Positions 47,744 to 62,220 of a stretch of DNA of 64,000 bases are shown in pieces. Every line of letters begins with the position of its first letter. Within the stretch, counting starts at the first letter, position 1. Under the pieces are notes generated by a model, which saw only the letters and a program-made list of their open reading frames with translations, was not told the DNA's origin and did not search any database. Source of the DNA: Closterium sp. Naga37s-1 (lineage: Eukaryota; Streptophyta; Zygnematophyceae; Desmidiales; Closteriaceae); contig CANJKZ010000400.1 of assembly GCA_947471745.1 (NCBI GenBank), positions 1,302,001-1,366,000 of the forward strand, read 5' to 3'. Both the position numbers and the translations under genes were made by a program.

Positions 47744-50426
47744 ATGCTTCATACCACTGCCGGTTCTGCTGGTGCTGTTGATGACGACCATGTCGTCGAG
47801 TGCGTCTTCGGCTCACGTTACACTTCTGCGAGCGTTCCCAAGTAAATTTCTCCCCTACTTGCACGTATGGACGCCAGCGAAATGTCATTCTCCCAGTTGC
47901 ACATTCCCGAAAGCGGGGTACCCAATGCTTTTACAAACTGTCGTTTTTGGATGTCCGGTTCTTACTAACCCGCATTTTGCAATATCCTCTTCTGCAGGTA
48001 CCAGATTCCCAAGGAAGGTATTCCCAAGGAGGCGGCGTATCAGATGATTCACGACGAGCTGCTGCTGGACTGCAACCCGCGGCTCAACCTGGCGTCGTTC
48101 GTAACGACATGGATGGAGCCTGAATGCGACCAACTCATTATGGAGTCGCTCAATAAGAACTACATTAACATTGAAGAGTATCCGGTCACCAACGAACTCC
48201 AGGTTCGCATTTCAGTCCAATGTCTGAAAATGTGCTTCTTTTTTGTCATGGAATGTTCGCTCAACGTTGTTTGCGTTCTTGTCTTCTGGTGCTCTCAAAT
48301 GCAGGAGCGCTGCGTGAACATCATCGCGAATCTGTTCAACGCACCTCTGGGAGACGGGGAGGGAGCCATCGGCGCGGGATGCGTTGGGTCGTCGGAGGCG
48401 ATCATGCTGGCGGGACTCGCGTTCAAGCGCAAGTGGCAGGAGAAGCGAAAGGCGGAGGGGAAGCCGTACGATAAGCCCAACTTCGTCTGCGGCTCTGAAG
48501 TCCAGGTAGGCTACATCCTTGAAAAGTTGCTGAATACATATTTTATTTTTCTGTCATCTCAATATACCCATCAACACTTTTCCATTTAACGCTTGCATCT
48601 AACCGTGATCAGGTGTGCTGGGAGAAGTTTTCAAACTACTTCGAGGTGGAGACCAAGTTCGTGAATGTGAAGGAAGGGTCGTTCGTGATGGACCCGCATG
48701 ATGCTGTGGAGGCCGTTGACGAGAACACCATCTGCATCTGTGGCATTCTCGGGTCTACCTATAACGGAGAGTTCGAGGACATCAAGCTTCTGAACGATCT
48801 TCTCGTGGAGAAGAATGCCAAGACCGGGTATGCAGCATGATCAAAATGTTTTTGGATGCTCGTTCCAGGCGAACGGACGTTCGTATTCCACGTGCATCCA
48901 TGTCCATTCTCCCCTACTTGAAGCCGCTTCTTCTCGTCTTCCCCACACTCCCGCATCCCCCTGTTCCCCTTCGCATTGCAGCTGGGACACGCCTATCCAC
49001 GTGGACGCGGCGAGCGGCGGGTTCGTGGCGCCGTTCCTGTACCCCGACCTGGAGTGGGACTTCCGGCTGCCCACGGTTCGGTCCATCAACGTGAGCGGGC
49101 ACAAGTTCGGGCTCGTGTACCCCGGCGTGGGGTGGGTGGTGTGGCGCAGCAAGGCCGACCTCCCTGAGGACCTTATCTTCCACGTCAACTACCTGGGCGC
49201 GGACCAACCCACCTTCACGCTCAACTTCTCCAAAGGTGCGCTGTGATACTGTCATAGTGGATTCAAATAGCCTGGTCAGTGGGGATGCTGTGGTTCTGGG
49301 TGGGTGGATTGATGTGGTCGGTCGGTGTACCAGACACTCGTGAGCAACAGATTTGGGCTTGGGACCGGCTGTCTTTTTCTACTAGTCTACTTGCTGCGAG
49401 CTACAGCTCGGAGCCACCCTGCTTCTCGCATCTCCCACCATCTTGCATGGCTTTCAAACAAGCCTTGCGTACCCAATATTACACGTGAAACGAACGCACA
49501 TTCATTATTTGTCACCCTCCTTCCCTTTTCTGCCCACCACCCCGTTTTTTTAATGCAGGTTCCAGCCAGCTGATTGCACAGTACTATCAGTTCGTCCGCC
49601 TCGGCTTTGAGGTGAGTTCTGCTTTTGCCATGATTAGGGCCATCAGTGTTGGGGCTGTTCCTGTTTATTCTGTCACATGGTCCTACCCCCGTCCCTCTCT
49701 CCCCATCGGCTTCCTGTGATCCTATCCACAACCTGAACAACCTCTGCCCTATCCCTTTGATCCCATCTTTTCCCGCACGTCAAACCATACTCGCTACAGG
49801 GTTACAGCAAGATCATAGGCAACTGTCAGTCTAACGCCATGTATCTGAAGAACGCCATATTGGACATGGGGTGCTTTGATATCCTCTCTAAGGACGTCGG
49901 CGTGCCCCTCGTCACCTTCGCACTCAAGGAGAAGGATGGCCCCTTTAACGAGTATGACATTGCTGACGTTCTCAAGCAGTTTGGCTGGATCATCCCTGCT
50001 TACACCATGGCACCTGATCTCGAGCACGTCACCATGCTCCGCGCTCTCGTCCGAGAGGACTTCTCTCGCTCGCTCGCCGATCGCTTCCTGAATGACGTGC
50101 GCATGACACTCAAAATTCTTGAGGACAGAGGCGCCACCGTTCCTCGCACAGTCACTCCTGCAGCTGCCACTGCTGCTGCTCCCGCTGTTTCCTCCATTCC
50201 TGAGGAGGAGGCGCCTGTGACGGCAGAGGTTCCGAAGCCCAAGTCCAGGATGGCTCGTGACCTGGCAGCGGACGAGGCGTATGTGCTGTCGCCACTGGCA
50301 GGCACGCGGCTGATGCCGCCCAATAAGCTGGAGTACAGCCACTCGATGGACTCGTCTGCTCTGCGCCAGCGCACCTTCAGGGTGTTCAAGAAGAATAGCA
50401 TTGCCAAGACCAACGGGGTGTGCTAG
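47744..50426 (+). CDS. GAD: Glutamate decarboxylase copy 4
   Basis: Protein identical to copy 2. Exons 47744-47841, 47998-48202, 48305-48505, 48613-48827, 48982-49235, 49559-49611, 49800-50426. The spacer after it lacks the ATC. Intact. Confidence 0.97.
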
Positions 50427-51673
50427 AAGCACTGCTGCTGGAGGGGAAACACGCAGAGCATACTGCTGTGGCTGCTGTGCTGCTGGTGTGTTGCACATCA
50501 CATTGCATGGAATTGTAGTATGGTATCTATGGAATCAAATATTGCATATGTATGTTACACTAGGCACTTCCTCACAATATCCAGCATCATAATGTGTCCT
50601 CTATTGTGCATTTTCATGAGAAAAAAATATGATGCGAAGCTGAAGGATTGCTTTGGGAACATAAAATGTACCACTACCGTACGTCATATTTGCTTCCATA
50701 TACCATTTTGTTTCCTCTGCCTTGGACGGTTGAATTCTGGACAGTATGATCAATCAGACTTACGAGGTTTTCCCTTCTGAAATTCAGACCTGGATTTGCT
50801 TCAGGCCAGAACGAAATAGGTTTATTATCAAACTTCAATGTGTATGGTAACTGTACCATCGAGCGAGGTGGGCTCAGGGATCTCTCTTGTGTGATTCCGT
50901 GTTTCCGCTTCCCAGACCTGCGCGCCTGCGAATCAGAGTTCCATTCCCAGCACTATGCGCAGCCATATGCCATGTCAGCCTCTCTGTACACATTTTTCTC
51001 AAGCATTGTCTGATTGTTTCCGAGGAGTTAGGCTTTTATTTGTTCAGTGTTTGGTGATGAAATGGGCTTCTGAACTATACCACAACTGCCAGCGCTGCGT
51101 TATGTTTCTGCACTTCTTTTATGACACTGTAGCTTGGTCGAATAAATGTCCTGCTTGCGGGCCTAAAATGTGTGGGTCGTTGCTTGTGAAACCCAATCGG
51201 TCCGACAGCCAGGTGTATGGAAGCCGCTGCTGGTTGGGCAGTTTGCCAGCCATTAAAGTGTAGCGAACGGAGTGTCAGCTCAGCTCTGCCGAGCCTGTGA
51301 TAAATATCGATCAAGGCACCACCAGAGCTAAATTCCAGAGAGGTATTTTCAGGAAATGTTCCAAACCAAGGGCCTAGAGGATTGCGGAACCAGTCAGCAA
51401 TGTTGAGCCAACATTTTGCTCCTAGACACACTTCCACATTCCGATCCCAGTTTGATCCAGCCTGAGTGAGAAGGATTGAAACTAAGCCATTTTCTTGATT
51501 CTATAAGTTGCTCAATTCGAGCAAAGAGCTTGTATTTCAGGCAACGCCTTCACTTCACTCGTTGTGTGTAGCGAGTGCTTTCCTCTTCACATTGACCACC
51601 GCATCCGCTTCGTTTAGGAGCTGCCACTCTGACCCTGGTGCCTGCAAGAAGCGTGTCGTGGTCGCTTGCAGCC

Positions 51674-54356
51674 ATGCTTCATACCACTGCCGGTTCTGCT
51701 GGTGCTGTTGATGACGACCATGTCGTCGAGTGCGTCTTCGGCTCACGTTACACTTCTGCGAGCGTTCCCAAGTAAATTTCTCCCCTACTTGCACGTATGG
51801 ACGCCAGCGAAATGTCATTCTCCCAGTTGCACATTCCCGAAAGCGGGGTACCCAATGCTTTTACAAACTGTCGTTTTTGGATGTCCGGTTCTTACTAACC
51901 CGCATTTTGCAATATCCTCTTCTGCAGGTACCAGATTCCCAAGGAAGGTATTCCCAAGGAGGCGGCGTATCAGATGATTCACGACGAGCTGCTGCTGGAC
52001 TGCAACCCGCGGCTCAACCTGGCGTCGTTCGTAACGACATGGATGGAGCCTGAATGCGACCAACTCATTATGGAGTCGCTCAATAAGAACTACATTAACA
52101 TTGAAGAGTATCCGGTCACCAACGAACTCCAGGTTCGCATTTCAGTCCAATGTCTGAAAATGTGCTTCTTTTTTGTCATGGAATGTTCGCTCAACGTTGT
52201 TTGCGTTCTTGTCTTCTGGTGCTCTCAAATGCAGGAGCGCTGCGTGAACATCATCGCGAATCTGTTCAACGCACCTCTGGGAGACGGGGAGGGAGCCATC
52301 GGCGCGGGATGCGTTGGGTCGTCGGAGGCGATCATGCTGGCGGGACTCGCGTTCAAGCGCAAGTGGCAGGAGAAGCGAAAGGCGGAGGGGAAGCCGTACG
52401 ATAAGCCCAACTTCGTCTGCGGCTCTGAAGTCCAGGTAGGCTACATCCTTGAAAAGTTGCTGAATACATATTTTATTTTTCTGTCATCTCAATATACCCA
52501 TCAACACTTTTCCATTTAACGCTTGCATCTAACCGTGATCAGGTGTGCTGGGAGAAGTTTTCAAACTACTTCGAGGTGGAGACCAAGTTCGTGAATGTGA
52601 AGGAAGGGTCGTTCGTGATGGACCCGCATGATGCTGTGGAGGCCGTTGACGAGAACACCATCTGCATCTGTGGCATTCTCGGGTCTACCTATAACGGAGA
52701 GTTCGAGGACATCAAGCTTCTGAACGATCTTCTCGTGGAGAAGAATGCCAAGACCGGGTATGCAGCATGATCAAAATGTTTTTGGATGCTCGTTCCAGGC
52801 GAACGGACGTTCGTATTCCACGTGCATCCATGTCCATTCTCCCCTACTTGAAGCCGCTTCTTCTCGTCTTCCCCACACTCCCGCATCCCCCTGTTCCCCT
52901 TCGCATTGCAGCTGGGACACGCCTATCCACGTGGACGCGGCGAGCGGCGGGTTCGTGGCGCCGTTCCTGTACCCCGACCTGGAGTGGGACTTCCGGCTGC
53001 CCACGGTTCGGTCCATCAACGTGAGCGGGCACAAGTTCGGGCTCGTGTACCCCGGCGTGGGGTGGGTGGTGTGGCGCAGCAAGGCCGACCTCCCTGAGGA
53101 CCTTATCTTCCACGTCAACTACCTGGGCGCGGACCAACCCACCTTCACGCTCAACTTCTCCAAAGGTGCGCTGTGATACTGTCATAGTGGATTCAAATAG
53201 CCTGGTCAGTGGGGATGCTGTGGTTCTGGGTGGGTGGATTGATGTGGTCGGTCGGTGTACCAGACACTCGTGAGCAACAGATTTGGGCTTGGGACCGGCT
53301 GTCTTTTTCTACTAGTCTACTTGCTGCGAGCTACAGCTCGGAGCCACCCTGCTTCTCGCATCTCCCACCATCTTGCATGGCTTTCAAACAAGCCTTGCGT
53401 ACCCAATATTACACGTGAAACGAACGCACATTCATTATTTGTCACCCTCCTTCCCTTTTCTGCCCACCACCCCGTTTTTTTAATGCAGGTTCCAGCCAGC
53501 TGATTGCACAGTACTATCAGTTCGTCCGCCTCGGCTTTGAGGTGAGTTCTGCTTTTGCCATGATTAGGGCCATCAGTGTTGGGGCTGTTCCTGTTTATTC
53601 TGTCACATGGTCCTACCCCCGTCCCTCTCTCCCCATCGGCTTCCTGTGATCCTATCCACAACCTGAACAACCTCTGCCCTATCCCTTTGATCCCATCTTT
53701 TCCCGCACGTCAAACCATACTCGCTACAGGGTTACAGCAAGATCATAGGCAACTGTCAGTCTAACGCCATGTATCTGAAGAACGCCATATTGGACATGGG
53801 GTGCTTTGATATCCTCTCTAAGGACGTCGGCGTGCCCCTCGTCACCTTCGCACTCAAGGAGAAGGATGGCCCCTTTAACGAGTATGACATTGCTGACGTT
53901 CTCAAGCAGTTTGGCTGGATCATCCCTGCTTACACCATGGCACCTGATCTCGAGCACGTCACCATGCTCCGCGCTCTCGTCCGAGAGGACTTCTCTCGCT
54001 CGCTCGCCGATCGCTTCCTGAATGACGTGCGCATGACACTCAAAATTCTTGAGGACAGAGGCGCCACCGTTCCTCGCACAGTCACTCCTGCAGCTGCCAC
54101 TGCTGCTGCTCCCGCTGTTTCCTCCATTCCTGAGGAGGAGGCGCCTGTGACGGCAGAGGTTCCGAAGCCCAAGTCCAGGATGGCTCGTGACCTGGCAGCG
54201 GACGAGGCGTATGTGCTGTCGCCACTGGCAGGCACGCGGCTGATGCCGCCCAATAAGCTGGAGTACAGCCACTCGATGGACTCGTCTGCTCTGCGCCAGC
54301 GCACCTTCAGGGTGTTCAAGAAGAATAGCATTGCCAAGACCAACGGGGTGTGCTAG
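51674..54356 (+). CDS. GAD: Glutamate decarboxylase copy 5
   Basis: Protein identical to copy 2. Exons 51674-51771, 51928-52132, 52235-52435, 52543-52757, 52912-53165, 53489-53541, 53730-54356. The spacer after it lacks the ATC. Intact. Confidence 0.97.
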
Positions 54357-55603
54357 AAGCACTGCTGCTGGAGGGGAAACACGCAGAGCATACTGCTGTG
54401 GCTGCTGTGCTGCTGGTGTGTTGCACATCACATTGCATGGAATTGTAGTATGGTATCTATGGAATCAAATATTGCATATGTATGTTACACTAGGCACTTC
54501 CTCACAATATCCAGCATCATAATGTGTCCTCTATTGTGCATTTTCATGAGAAAAAAATATGATGCGAAGCTGAAGGATTGCTTTGGGAACATAAAATGTA
54601 CCACTACCGTACGTCATATTTGCTTCCATATACCATTTTGTTTCCTCTGCCTTGGACGGTTGAATTCTGGACAGTATGATCAATCAGACTTACGAGGTTT
54701 TCCCTTCTGAAATTCAGACCTGGATTTGCTTCAGGCCAGAACGAAATAGGTTTATTATCAAACTTCAATGTGTATGGTAACTGTACCATCGAGCGAGGTG
54801 GGCTCAGGGATCTCTCTTGTGTGATTCCGTGTTTCCGCTTCCCAGACCTGCGCGCCTGCGAATCAGAGTTCCATTCCCAGCACTATGCGCAGCCATATGC
54901 CATGTCAGCCTCTCTGTACACATTTTTCTCAAGCATTGTCTGATTGTTTCCGAGGAGTTAGGCTTTTATTTGTTCAGTGTTTGGTGATGAAATGGGCTTC
55001 TGAACTATACCACAACTGCCAGCGCTGCGTTATGTTTCTGCACTTCTTTTATGACACTGTAGCTTGGTCGAATAAATGTCCTGCTTGCGGGCCTAAAATG
55101 TGTGGGTCGTTGCTTGTGAAACCCAATCGGTCCGACAGCCAGGTGTATGGAAGCCGCTGCTGGTTGGGCAGTTTGCCAGCCATTAAAGTGTAGCGAACGG
55201 AGTGTCAGCTCAGCTCTGCCGAGCCTGTGATAAATATCGATCAAGGCACCACCAGAGCTAAATTCCAGAGAGGTATTTTCAGGAAATGTTCCAAACCAAG
55301 GGCCTAGAGGATTGCGGAACCAGTCAGCAATGTTGAGCCAACATTTTGCTCCTAGACACACTTCCACATTCCGATCCCAGTTTGATCCAGCCTGAGTGAG
55401 AAGGATTGAAACTAAGCCATTTTCTTGATTCTATAAGTTGCTCAATTCGAGCAAAGAGCTTGTATTTCAGGCAACGCCTTCACTTCACTCGTTGTGTGTA
55501 GCGAGTGCTTTCCTCTTCACATTGACCACCGCATCCGCTTCGTTTAGGAGCTGCCACTCTGACCCTGGTGCCTGCAAGAAGCGTGTCGTGGTCGCTTGCA
55601 GCC

Positions 55604-58286
55604 ATGCTTCATACCACTGCCGGTTCTGCTGGTGCTGTTGATGACGACCATGTCGTCGAGTGCGTCTTCGGCTCACGTTACACTTCTGCGAGCGTTCCCA
55701 AGTAAATTTCTCCCCTACTTGCACGTATGGACGCCAGCGAAATGTCATTCTCCCAGTTGCACATTCCCGAAAGCGGGGTACCCAATGCTTTTACAAACTG
55801 TCGTTTTTGGATGTCCGGTTCTTACTAACCCGCATTTTGCAATATCCTCTTCTGCAGGTACCAGATTCCCAAGGAAGGTATTCCCAAGGAGGCGGCGTAT
55901 CAGATGATTCACGACGAGCTGCTGCTGGACTGCAACCCGCGGCTCAACCTGGCGTCGTTCGTAACGACATGGATGGAGCCTGAATGCGACCAACTCATTA
56001 TGGAGTCGCTCAATAAGAACTACATTAACATTGAAGAGTATCCGGTCACCAACGAACTCCAGGTTCGCATTTCAGTCCAATGTCTGAAAATGTGCTTCTT
56101 TTTTGTCATGGAATGTTCGCTCAACGTTGTTTGCGTTCTTGTCTTCTGGTGCTCTCAAATGCAGGAGCGCTGCGTGAACATCATCGCGAATCTGTTCAAC
56201 GCACCTCTGGGAGACGGGGAGGGAGCCATCGGCGCGGGATGCGTTGGGTCGTCGGAGGCGATCATGCTGGCGGGACTCGCGTTCAAGCGCAAGTGGCAGG
56301 AGAAGCGAAAGGCGGAGGGGAAGCCGTACGATAAGCCCAACTTCGTCTGCGGCTCTGAAGTCCAGGTAGGCTACATCCTTGAAAAGTTGCTGAATACATA
56401 TTTTATTTTTCTGTCATCTCAATATACCCATCAACACTTTTCCATTTAACGCTTGCATCTAACCGTGATCAGGTGTGCTGGGAGAAGTTTTCAAACTACT
56501 TCGAGGTGGAGACCAAGTTCGTGAATGTGAAGGAAGGGTCGTTCGTGATGGACCCGCATGATGCTGTGGAGGCCGTTGACGAGAACACCATCTGCATCTG
56601 TGGCATTCTCGGGTCTACCTATAACGGAGAGTTCGAGGACATCAAGCTTCTGAACGATCTTCTCGTGGAGAAGAATGCCAAGACCGGGTATGCAGCATGA
56701 TCAAAATGTTTTTGGATGCTCGTTCCAGGCGAACGGACGTTCGTATTCCACGTGCATCCATGTCCATTCTCCCCTACTTGAAGCCGCTTCTTCTCGTCTT
56801 CCCCACACTCCCGCATCCCCCTGTTCCCCTTCGCATTGCAGCTGGGACACGCCTATCCACGTGGACGCGGCGAGCGGCGGGTTCGTGGCGCCGTTCCTGT
56901 ACCCCGACCTGGAGTGGGACTTCCGGCTGCCCACGGTTCGGTCCATCAACGTGAGCGGGCACAAGTTCGGGCTCGTGTACCCCGGCGTGGGGTGGGTGGT
57001 GTGGCGCAGCAAGGCCGACCTCCCTGAGGACCTTATCTTCCACGTCAACTACCTGGGCGCGGACCAACCCACCTTCACGCTCAACTTCTCCAAAGGTGCG
57101 CTGTGATACTGTCATAGTGGATTCAAATAGCCTGGTCAGTGGGGATGCTGTGGTTCTGGGTGGGTGGATTGATGTGGTCGGTCGGTGTACCAGACACTCG
57201 TGAGCAACAGATTTGGGCTTGGGACCGGCTGTCTTTTTCTACTAGTCTACTTGCTGCGAGCTACAGCTCGGAGCCACCCTGCTTCTCGCATCTCCCACCA
57301 TCTTGCATGGCTTTCAAACAAGCCTTGCGTACCCAATATTACACGTGAAACGAACGCACATTCATTATTTGTCACCCTCCTTCCCTTTTCTGCCCACCAC
57401 CCCGTTTTTTTAATGCAGGTTCCAGCCAGCTGATTGCACAGTACTATCAGTTCGTCCGCCTCGGCTTTGAGGTGAGTTCTGCTTTTGCCATGATTAGGGC
57501 CATCAGTGTTGGGGCTGTTCCTGTTTATTCTGTCACATGGTCCTACCCCCGTCCCTCTCTCCCCATCGGCTTCCTGTGATCCTATCCACAACCTGAACAA
57601 CCTCTGCCCTATCCCTTTGATCCCATCTTTTCCCGCACGTCAAACCATACTCGCTACAGGGTTACAGCAAGATCATAGGCAACTGTCAGTCTAACGCCAT
57701 GTATCTGAAGAACGCCATATTGGACATGGGGTGCTTTGATATCCTCTCTAAGGACGTCGGCGTGCCCCTCGTCACCTTCGCACTCAAGGAGAAGGATGGC
57801 CCCTTTAACGAGTATGACATTGCTGACGTTCTCAAGCAGTTTGGCTGGATCATCCCTGCTTACACCATGGCACCTGATCTCGAGCACGTCACCATGCTCC
57901 GCGCTCTCGTCCGAGAGGACTTCTCTCGCTCGCTCGCCGATCGCTTCCTGAATGACGTGCGCATGACACTCAAAATTCTTGAGGACAGAGGCGCCACCGT
58001 TCCTCGCACAGTCACTCCTGCAGCTGCCACTGCTGCTGCTCCCGCTGTTTCCTCCATTCCTGAGGAGGAGGCGCCTGTGACGGCAGAGGTTCCGAAGCCC
58101 AAGTCCAGGATGGCTCGTGACCTGGCAGCGGACGAGGCGTATGTGCTGTCGCCACTGGCAGGCACGCGGCTGATGCCGCCCAATAAGCTGGAGTACAGCC
58201 ACTCGATGGACTCGTCTGCTCTGCGCCAGCGCACCTTCAGGGTGTTCAAGAAGAATAGCATTGCCAAGACCAACGGGGTGTGCTAG
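55604..58286 (+). CDS. GAD: Glutamate decarboxylase copy 6
   Basis: Protein identical to copy 2. Exons 55604-55701, 55858-56062, 56165-56365, 56473-56687, 56842-57095, 57419-57471, 57660-58286. The spacer after it carries the ATC (about 58638-58640) and a private extra G near 59270. Intact. Confidence 0.97.
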
Positions 58287-59537
58287 AAGCACTGCTGCTG
58301 GAGGGGAAACACGCAGAGCATACTGCTGTGGCTGCTGTGCTGCTGGTGTGTTGCACATCACATTGCATGGAATTGTAGTATGGTATCTATGGAATCAAAT
58401 ATTGCATATGTATGTTACACTAGGCACTTCCTCACAATATCCAGCATCATAATGTGTCCTCTATTGTGCATTTTCATGAGAAAAAAATATGATGCGAAGC
58501 TGAAGGATTGCTTTGGGAACATAAAATGTACCACTACCGTACGTCATATTTGCTTCCATATACCATTTTGTTTCCTCTGCCTTGGACGGTTGAATTCTGG
58601 ACAGTATGATCAATCAGACTTACGAGGTTTTCCCTTCATCTGAAATTCAGACCTGGATTTGCTTCAGGCCAGAACGAAATAGGTTTATTATCAAACTTCA
58701 ATGTGTATGGTAACTGTACCATCGAGCGAGGTGGGCTCAGGGATCTCTCTTGTGTGATTCCGTGTTTCCGCTTCCCAGACCTGCGCGCCTGCGAATCAGA
58801 GTTCCATTCCCAGCACTATGCGCAGCCATATGCCATGTCAGCCTCTCTGTACACATTTTTCTCAAGCATTGTCTGATTGTTTCCGAGGAGTTAGGCTTTT
58901 ATTTGTTCAGTGTTTGGTGATGAAATGGGCTTCTGAACTATACCACAACTGCCAGCGCTGCGTTATGTTTCTGCACTTCTTTTATGACACTGTAGCTTGG
59001 TCGAATAAATGTCCTGCTTGCGGGCCTAAAATGTGTGGGTCGTTGCTTGTGAAACCCAATCGGTCCGACAGCCAGGTGTATGGAAGCCGCTGCTGGTTGG
59101 GCAGTTTGCCAGCCATTAAAGTGTAGCGAACGGAGTGTCAGCTCAGCTCTGCCGAGCCTGTGATAAATATCGATCAAGGCACCACCAGAGCTAAATTCCA
59201 GAGAGGTATTTTCAGGAAATGTTCCAAACCAAGGGCCTAGAGGATTGCGGAACCAGTCAGCAATGTTGAGGCCAACATTTTGCTCCTAGACACACTTCCA
59301 CATTCCGATCCCAGTTTGATCCAGCCTGAGTGAGAAGGATTGAAACTAAGCCATTTTCTTGATTCTATAAGTTGCTCAATTCGAGCAAAGAGCTTGTATT
59401 TCAGGCAACGCCTTCACTTCACTCGTTGTGTGTAGCGAGTGCTTTCCTCTTCACATTGACCACCGCATCCGCTTCGTTTAGGAGCTGCCACTCTGACCCT
59501 GGTGCCTGCAAGAAGCGTGTCGTGGTCGCTTGCAGCC

Positions 59538-62220
59538 ATGCTTCATACCACTGCCGGTTCTGCTGGTGCTGTTGATGACGACCATGTCGTCGAGTGCGTC
59601 TTCGGCTCACGTTACACTTCTGCGAGCGTTCCCAAGTAAATTTCTCCCCTACTTGCACGTATGGACGCCAGCGAAATGTCATTCTCCCAGTTGCACATTC
59701 CCGAAAGCGGGGTACCCAATGCTTTTACAAACTGTCGTTTTTGGATGTCCGGTTCTTACTAACCCGCATTTTGCAATATCCTCTTCTGCAGGTACCAGAT
59801 TCCCAAGGAAGGTATTCCCAAGGAGGCGGCGTATCAGATGATTCACGACGAGCTGCTGCTGGACTGCAACCCGCGGCTCAACCTGGCGTCGTTCGTAACG
59901 ACATGGATGGAGCCTGAATGCGACCAACTCATTATGGAGTCGCTCAATAAGAACTACATTAACATTGAAGAGTATCCGGTCACCAACGAACTCCAGGTTC
60001 GCATTTCAGTCCAATGTCTGAAAATGTGCTTCTTTTTTGTCATGGAATGTTCGCTCAACATTGTTTGCGTTCTTGTCTTCTGGTGCTCTCAAATGCAGGA
60101 GCGCTGCGTGAACATCATCGCGAATCTGTTCAACGCACCTCTGGGAGACGGGGAGGGAGCCATCGGCGCGGGATGCGTTGGGTCGTCGGAGGCGATCATG
60201 CTGGCGGGACTCGCGTTCAAGCGCAAGTGGCAGGAGAAGCGAAAGGCGGAGGGGAAGCCGTACGATAAGCCCAACTTCGTCTGCGGCTCTGAAGTCCAGG
60301 TAGGCTACATCCTTGAAAAGTTGCTGAATACATATTTTATTTTTCTGTCATCTCAATATACCCATCAACACTTTTCCATTTAACGCTTGCATCTAACCGT
60401 GATCAGGTGTGCTGGGAGAAGTTTTCAAACTACTTCGAGGTGGAGACCAAGTTCGTGAATGTGAAGGAAGGGTCGTTCGTGATGGACCCGCATGATGCTG
60501 TGGAGGCCGTTGACGAGAACACCATCTGCATCTGTGGCATTCTCGGGTCTACCTATAACGGAGAGTTCGAGGACATCAAGCTTCTGAACGATCTTCTCGT
60601 GGAGAAGAATGCCAAGACCGGGTATGCAGCATGATCAAAATGTTTTTGGATGCTCGTTCCAGGCGAACGGACGTTCGTATTCCACGTGCATCCATGTCCA
60701 TTCTCCCCTACTTGAAGCCGCTTCTTCTCGTCTTCCCCACACTCCCGCATCCCCCTGTTCCCCTTCGCATTGCAGCTGGGACACGCCTATCCACGTGGAC
60801 GCGGCGAGCGGCGGGTTCGTGGCGCCGTTCCTGTACCCCGACCTGGAGTGGGACTTCCGGCTGCCCACGGTTCGGTCCATCAACGTGAGCGGGCACAAGT
60901 TCGGGCTCGTGTACCCCGGCGTGGGGTGGGTGGTGTGGCGCAGCAAGGCCGACCTCCCTGAGGACCTTATCTTCCACGTCAACTACCTGGGCGCGGACCA
61001 ACCCACCTTCACGCTCAACTTCTCCAAAGGTGCGCTGTGATACTGTCATAGTGGATTCAAATAGCCTGGTCAGTGGGGATGCTGTGGTTCTGGGTGGGTG
61101 GATTGATGTGGTCGGTCGGTGTACCAGACACTCGTGAGCAACAGATTTGGGCTTGGGACCGGCTGTCTTTTTCTACTAGTCTACTTGCTGCGAGCTACAG
61201 CTCGGAGCCACCCTGCTTCTCGCATCTCCCACCATCTTGCATGGCTTTCAAACAAGCCTTGCGTACCCAATATTACACGTGAAACGAACGCACATTCATT
61301 ATTTGTCACCCTCCTTCCCTTTTCTGCCCACCACCCCGTTTTTTTAATGCAGGTTCCAGCCAGCTGATTGCACAGTACTATCAGTTCGTCCGCCTCGGCT
61401 TTGAGGTGAGTTCTGCTTTTGCCATGATTAGGGCCATCAGTGTTGGGGCTGTTCCTGTTTATTCTGTCACATGGTCCTACCCCCGTCCCTCTCTCCCCAT
61501 CGGCTTCCTGTGATCCTATCCACAACCTGAACAACCTCTGCCCTATCCCTTTGATCCCATCTTTTCCCGCACGTCAAACCATACTCGCTACAGGGTTACA
61601 GCAAGATCATAGGCAACTGTCAGTCTAACGCCATGTATCTGAAGAACGCCATATTGGACATGGGGTGCTTTGATATCCTCTCTAAGGACGTCGGCGTGCC
61701 CCTCGTCACCTTCGCACTCAAGGAGAAGGATGGCCCCTTTAACGAGTATGACATTGCTGACGTTCTCAAGCAGTTTGGCTGGATCATCCCTGCTTACACC
61801 ATGGCACCTGATCTCGAGCACGTCACCATGCTCCGCGCTCTCGTCCGAGAGGACTTCTCTCGCTCGCTCGCCGATCGCTTCCTGAATGACGTGCGCATGA
61901 CACTCAAAATTCTTGAGGACAGAGGCGCCACCGTTCCTCGCACAGTCACTCCTGCAGCTGCCACTGCTGCTGCTCCCGCTGTTTCCTCCATTCCTGAGGA
62001 GGAGGCGCCTGTGACGGCAGAGGTTCCGAAGCCCAAGTCCAGGATGGCTCGTGACCTGGCAGCGGACGAGGCGTATGTGCTGTCGCCACTGGCAGGCACG
62101 CGGCTGATGCCGCCCAATAAGCTGGAGTACAGCCACTCGATGGACTCGTCTGCTCTGCGCCAGCGCACCTTCAGGGTGTTCAAGAAGAATAGCATTGCCA
62201 AGACCAACGGGGTGTGCTAG
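59538..62220 (+). CDS. GAD: Glutamate decarboxylase copy 7
   Basis: Protein identical to copy 2. Exons 59538-59635, 59792-59996, 60099-60299, 60407-60621, 60776-61029, 61353-61405, 61594-62220. Private changes are an extra G in its upstream spacer (about 59270) and G to A at 60060 inside intron 2; neither touches the protein. The spacer after it carries the ATC (62572-62574). Confidence 0.97.
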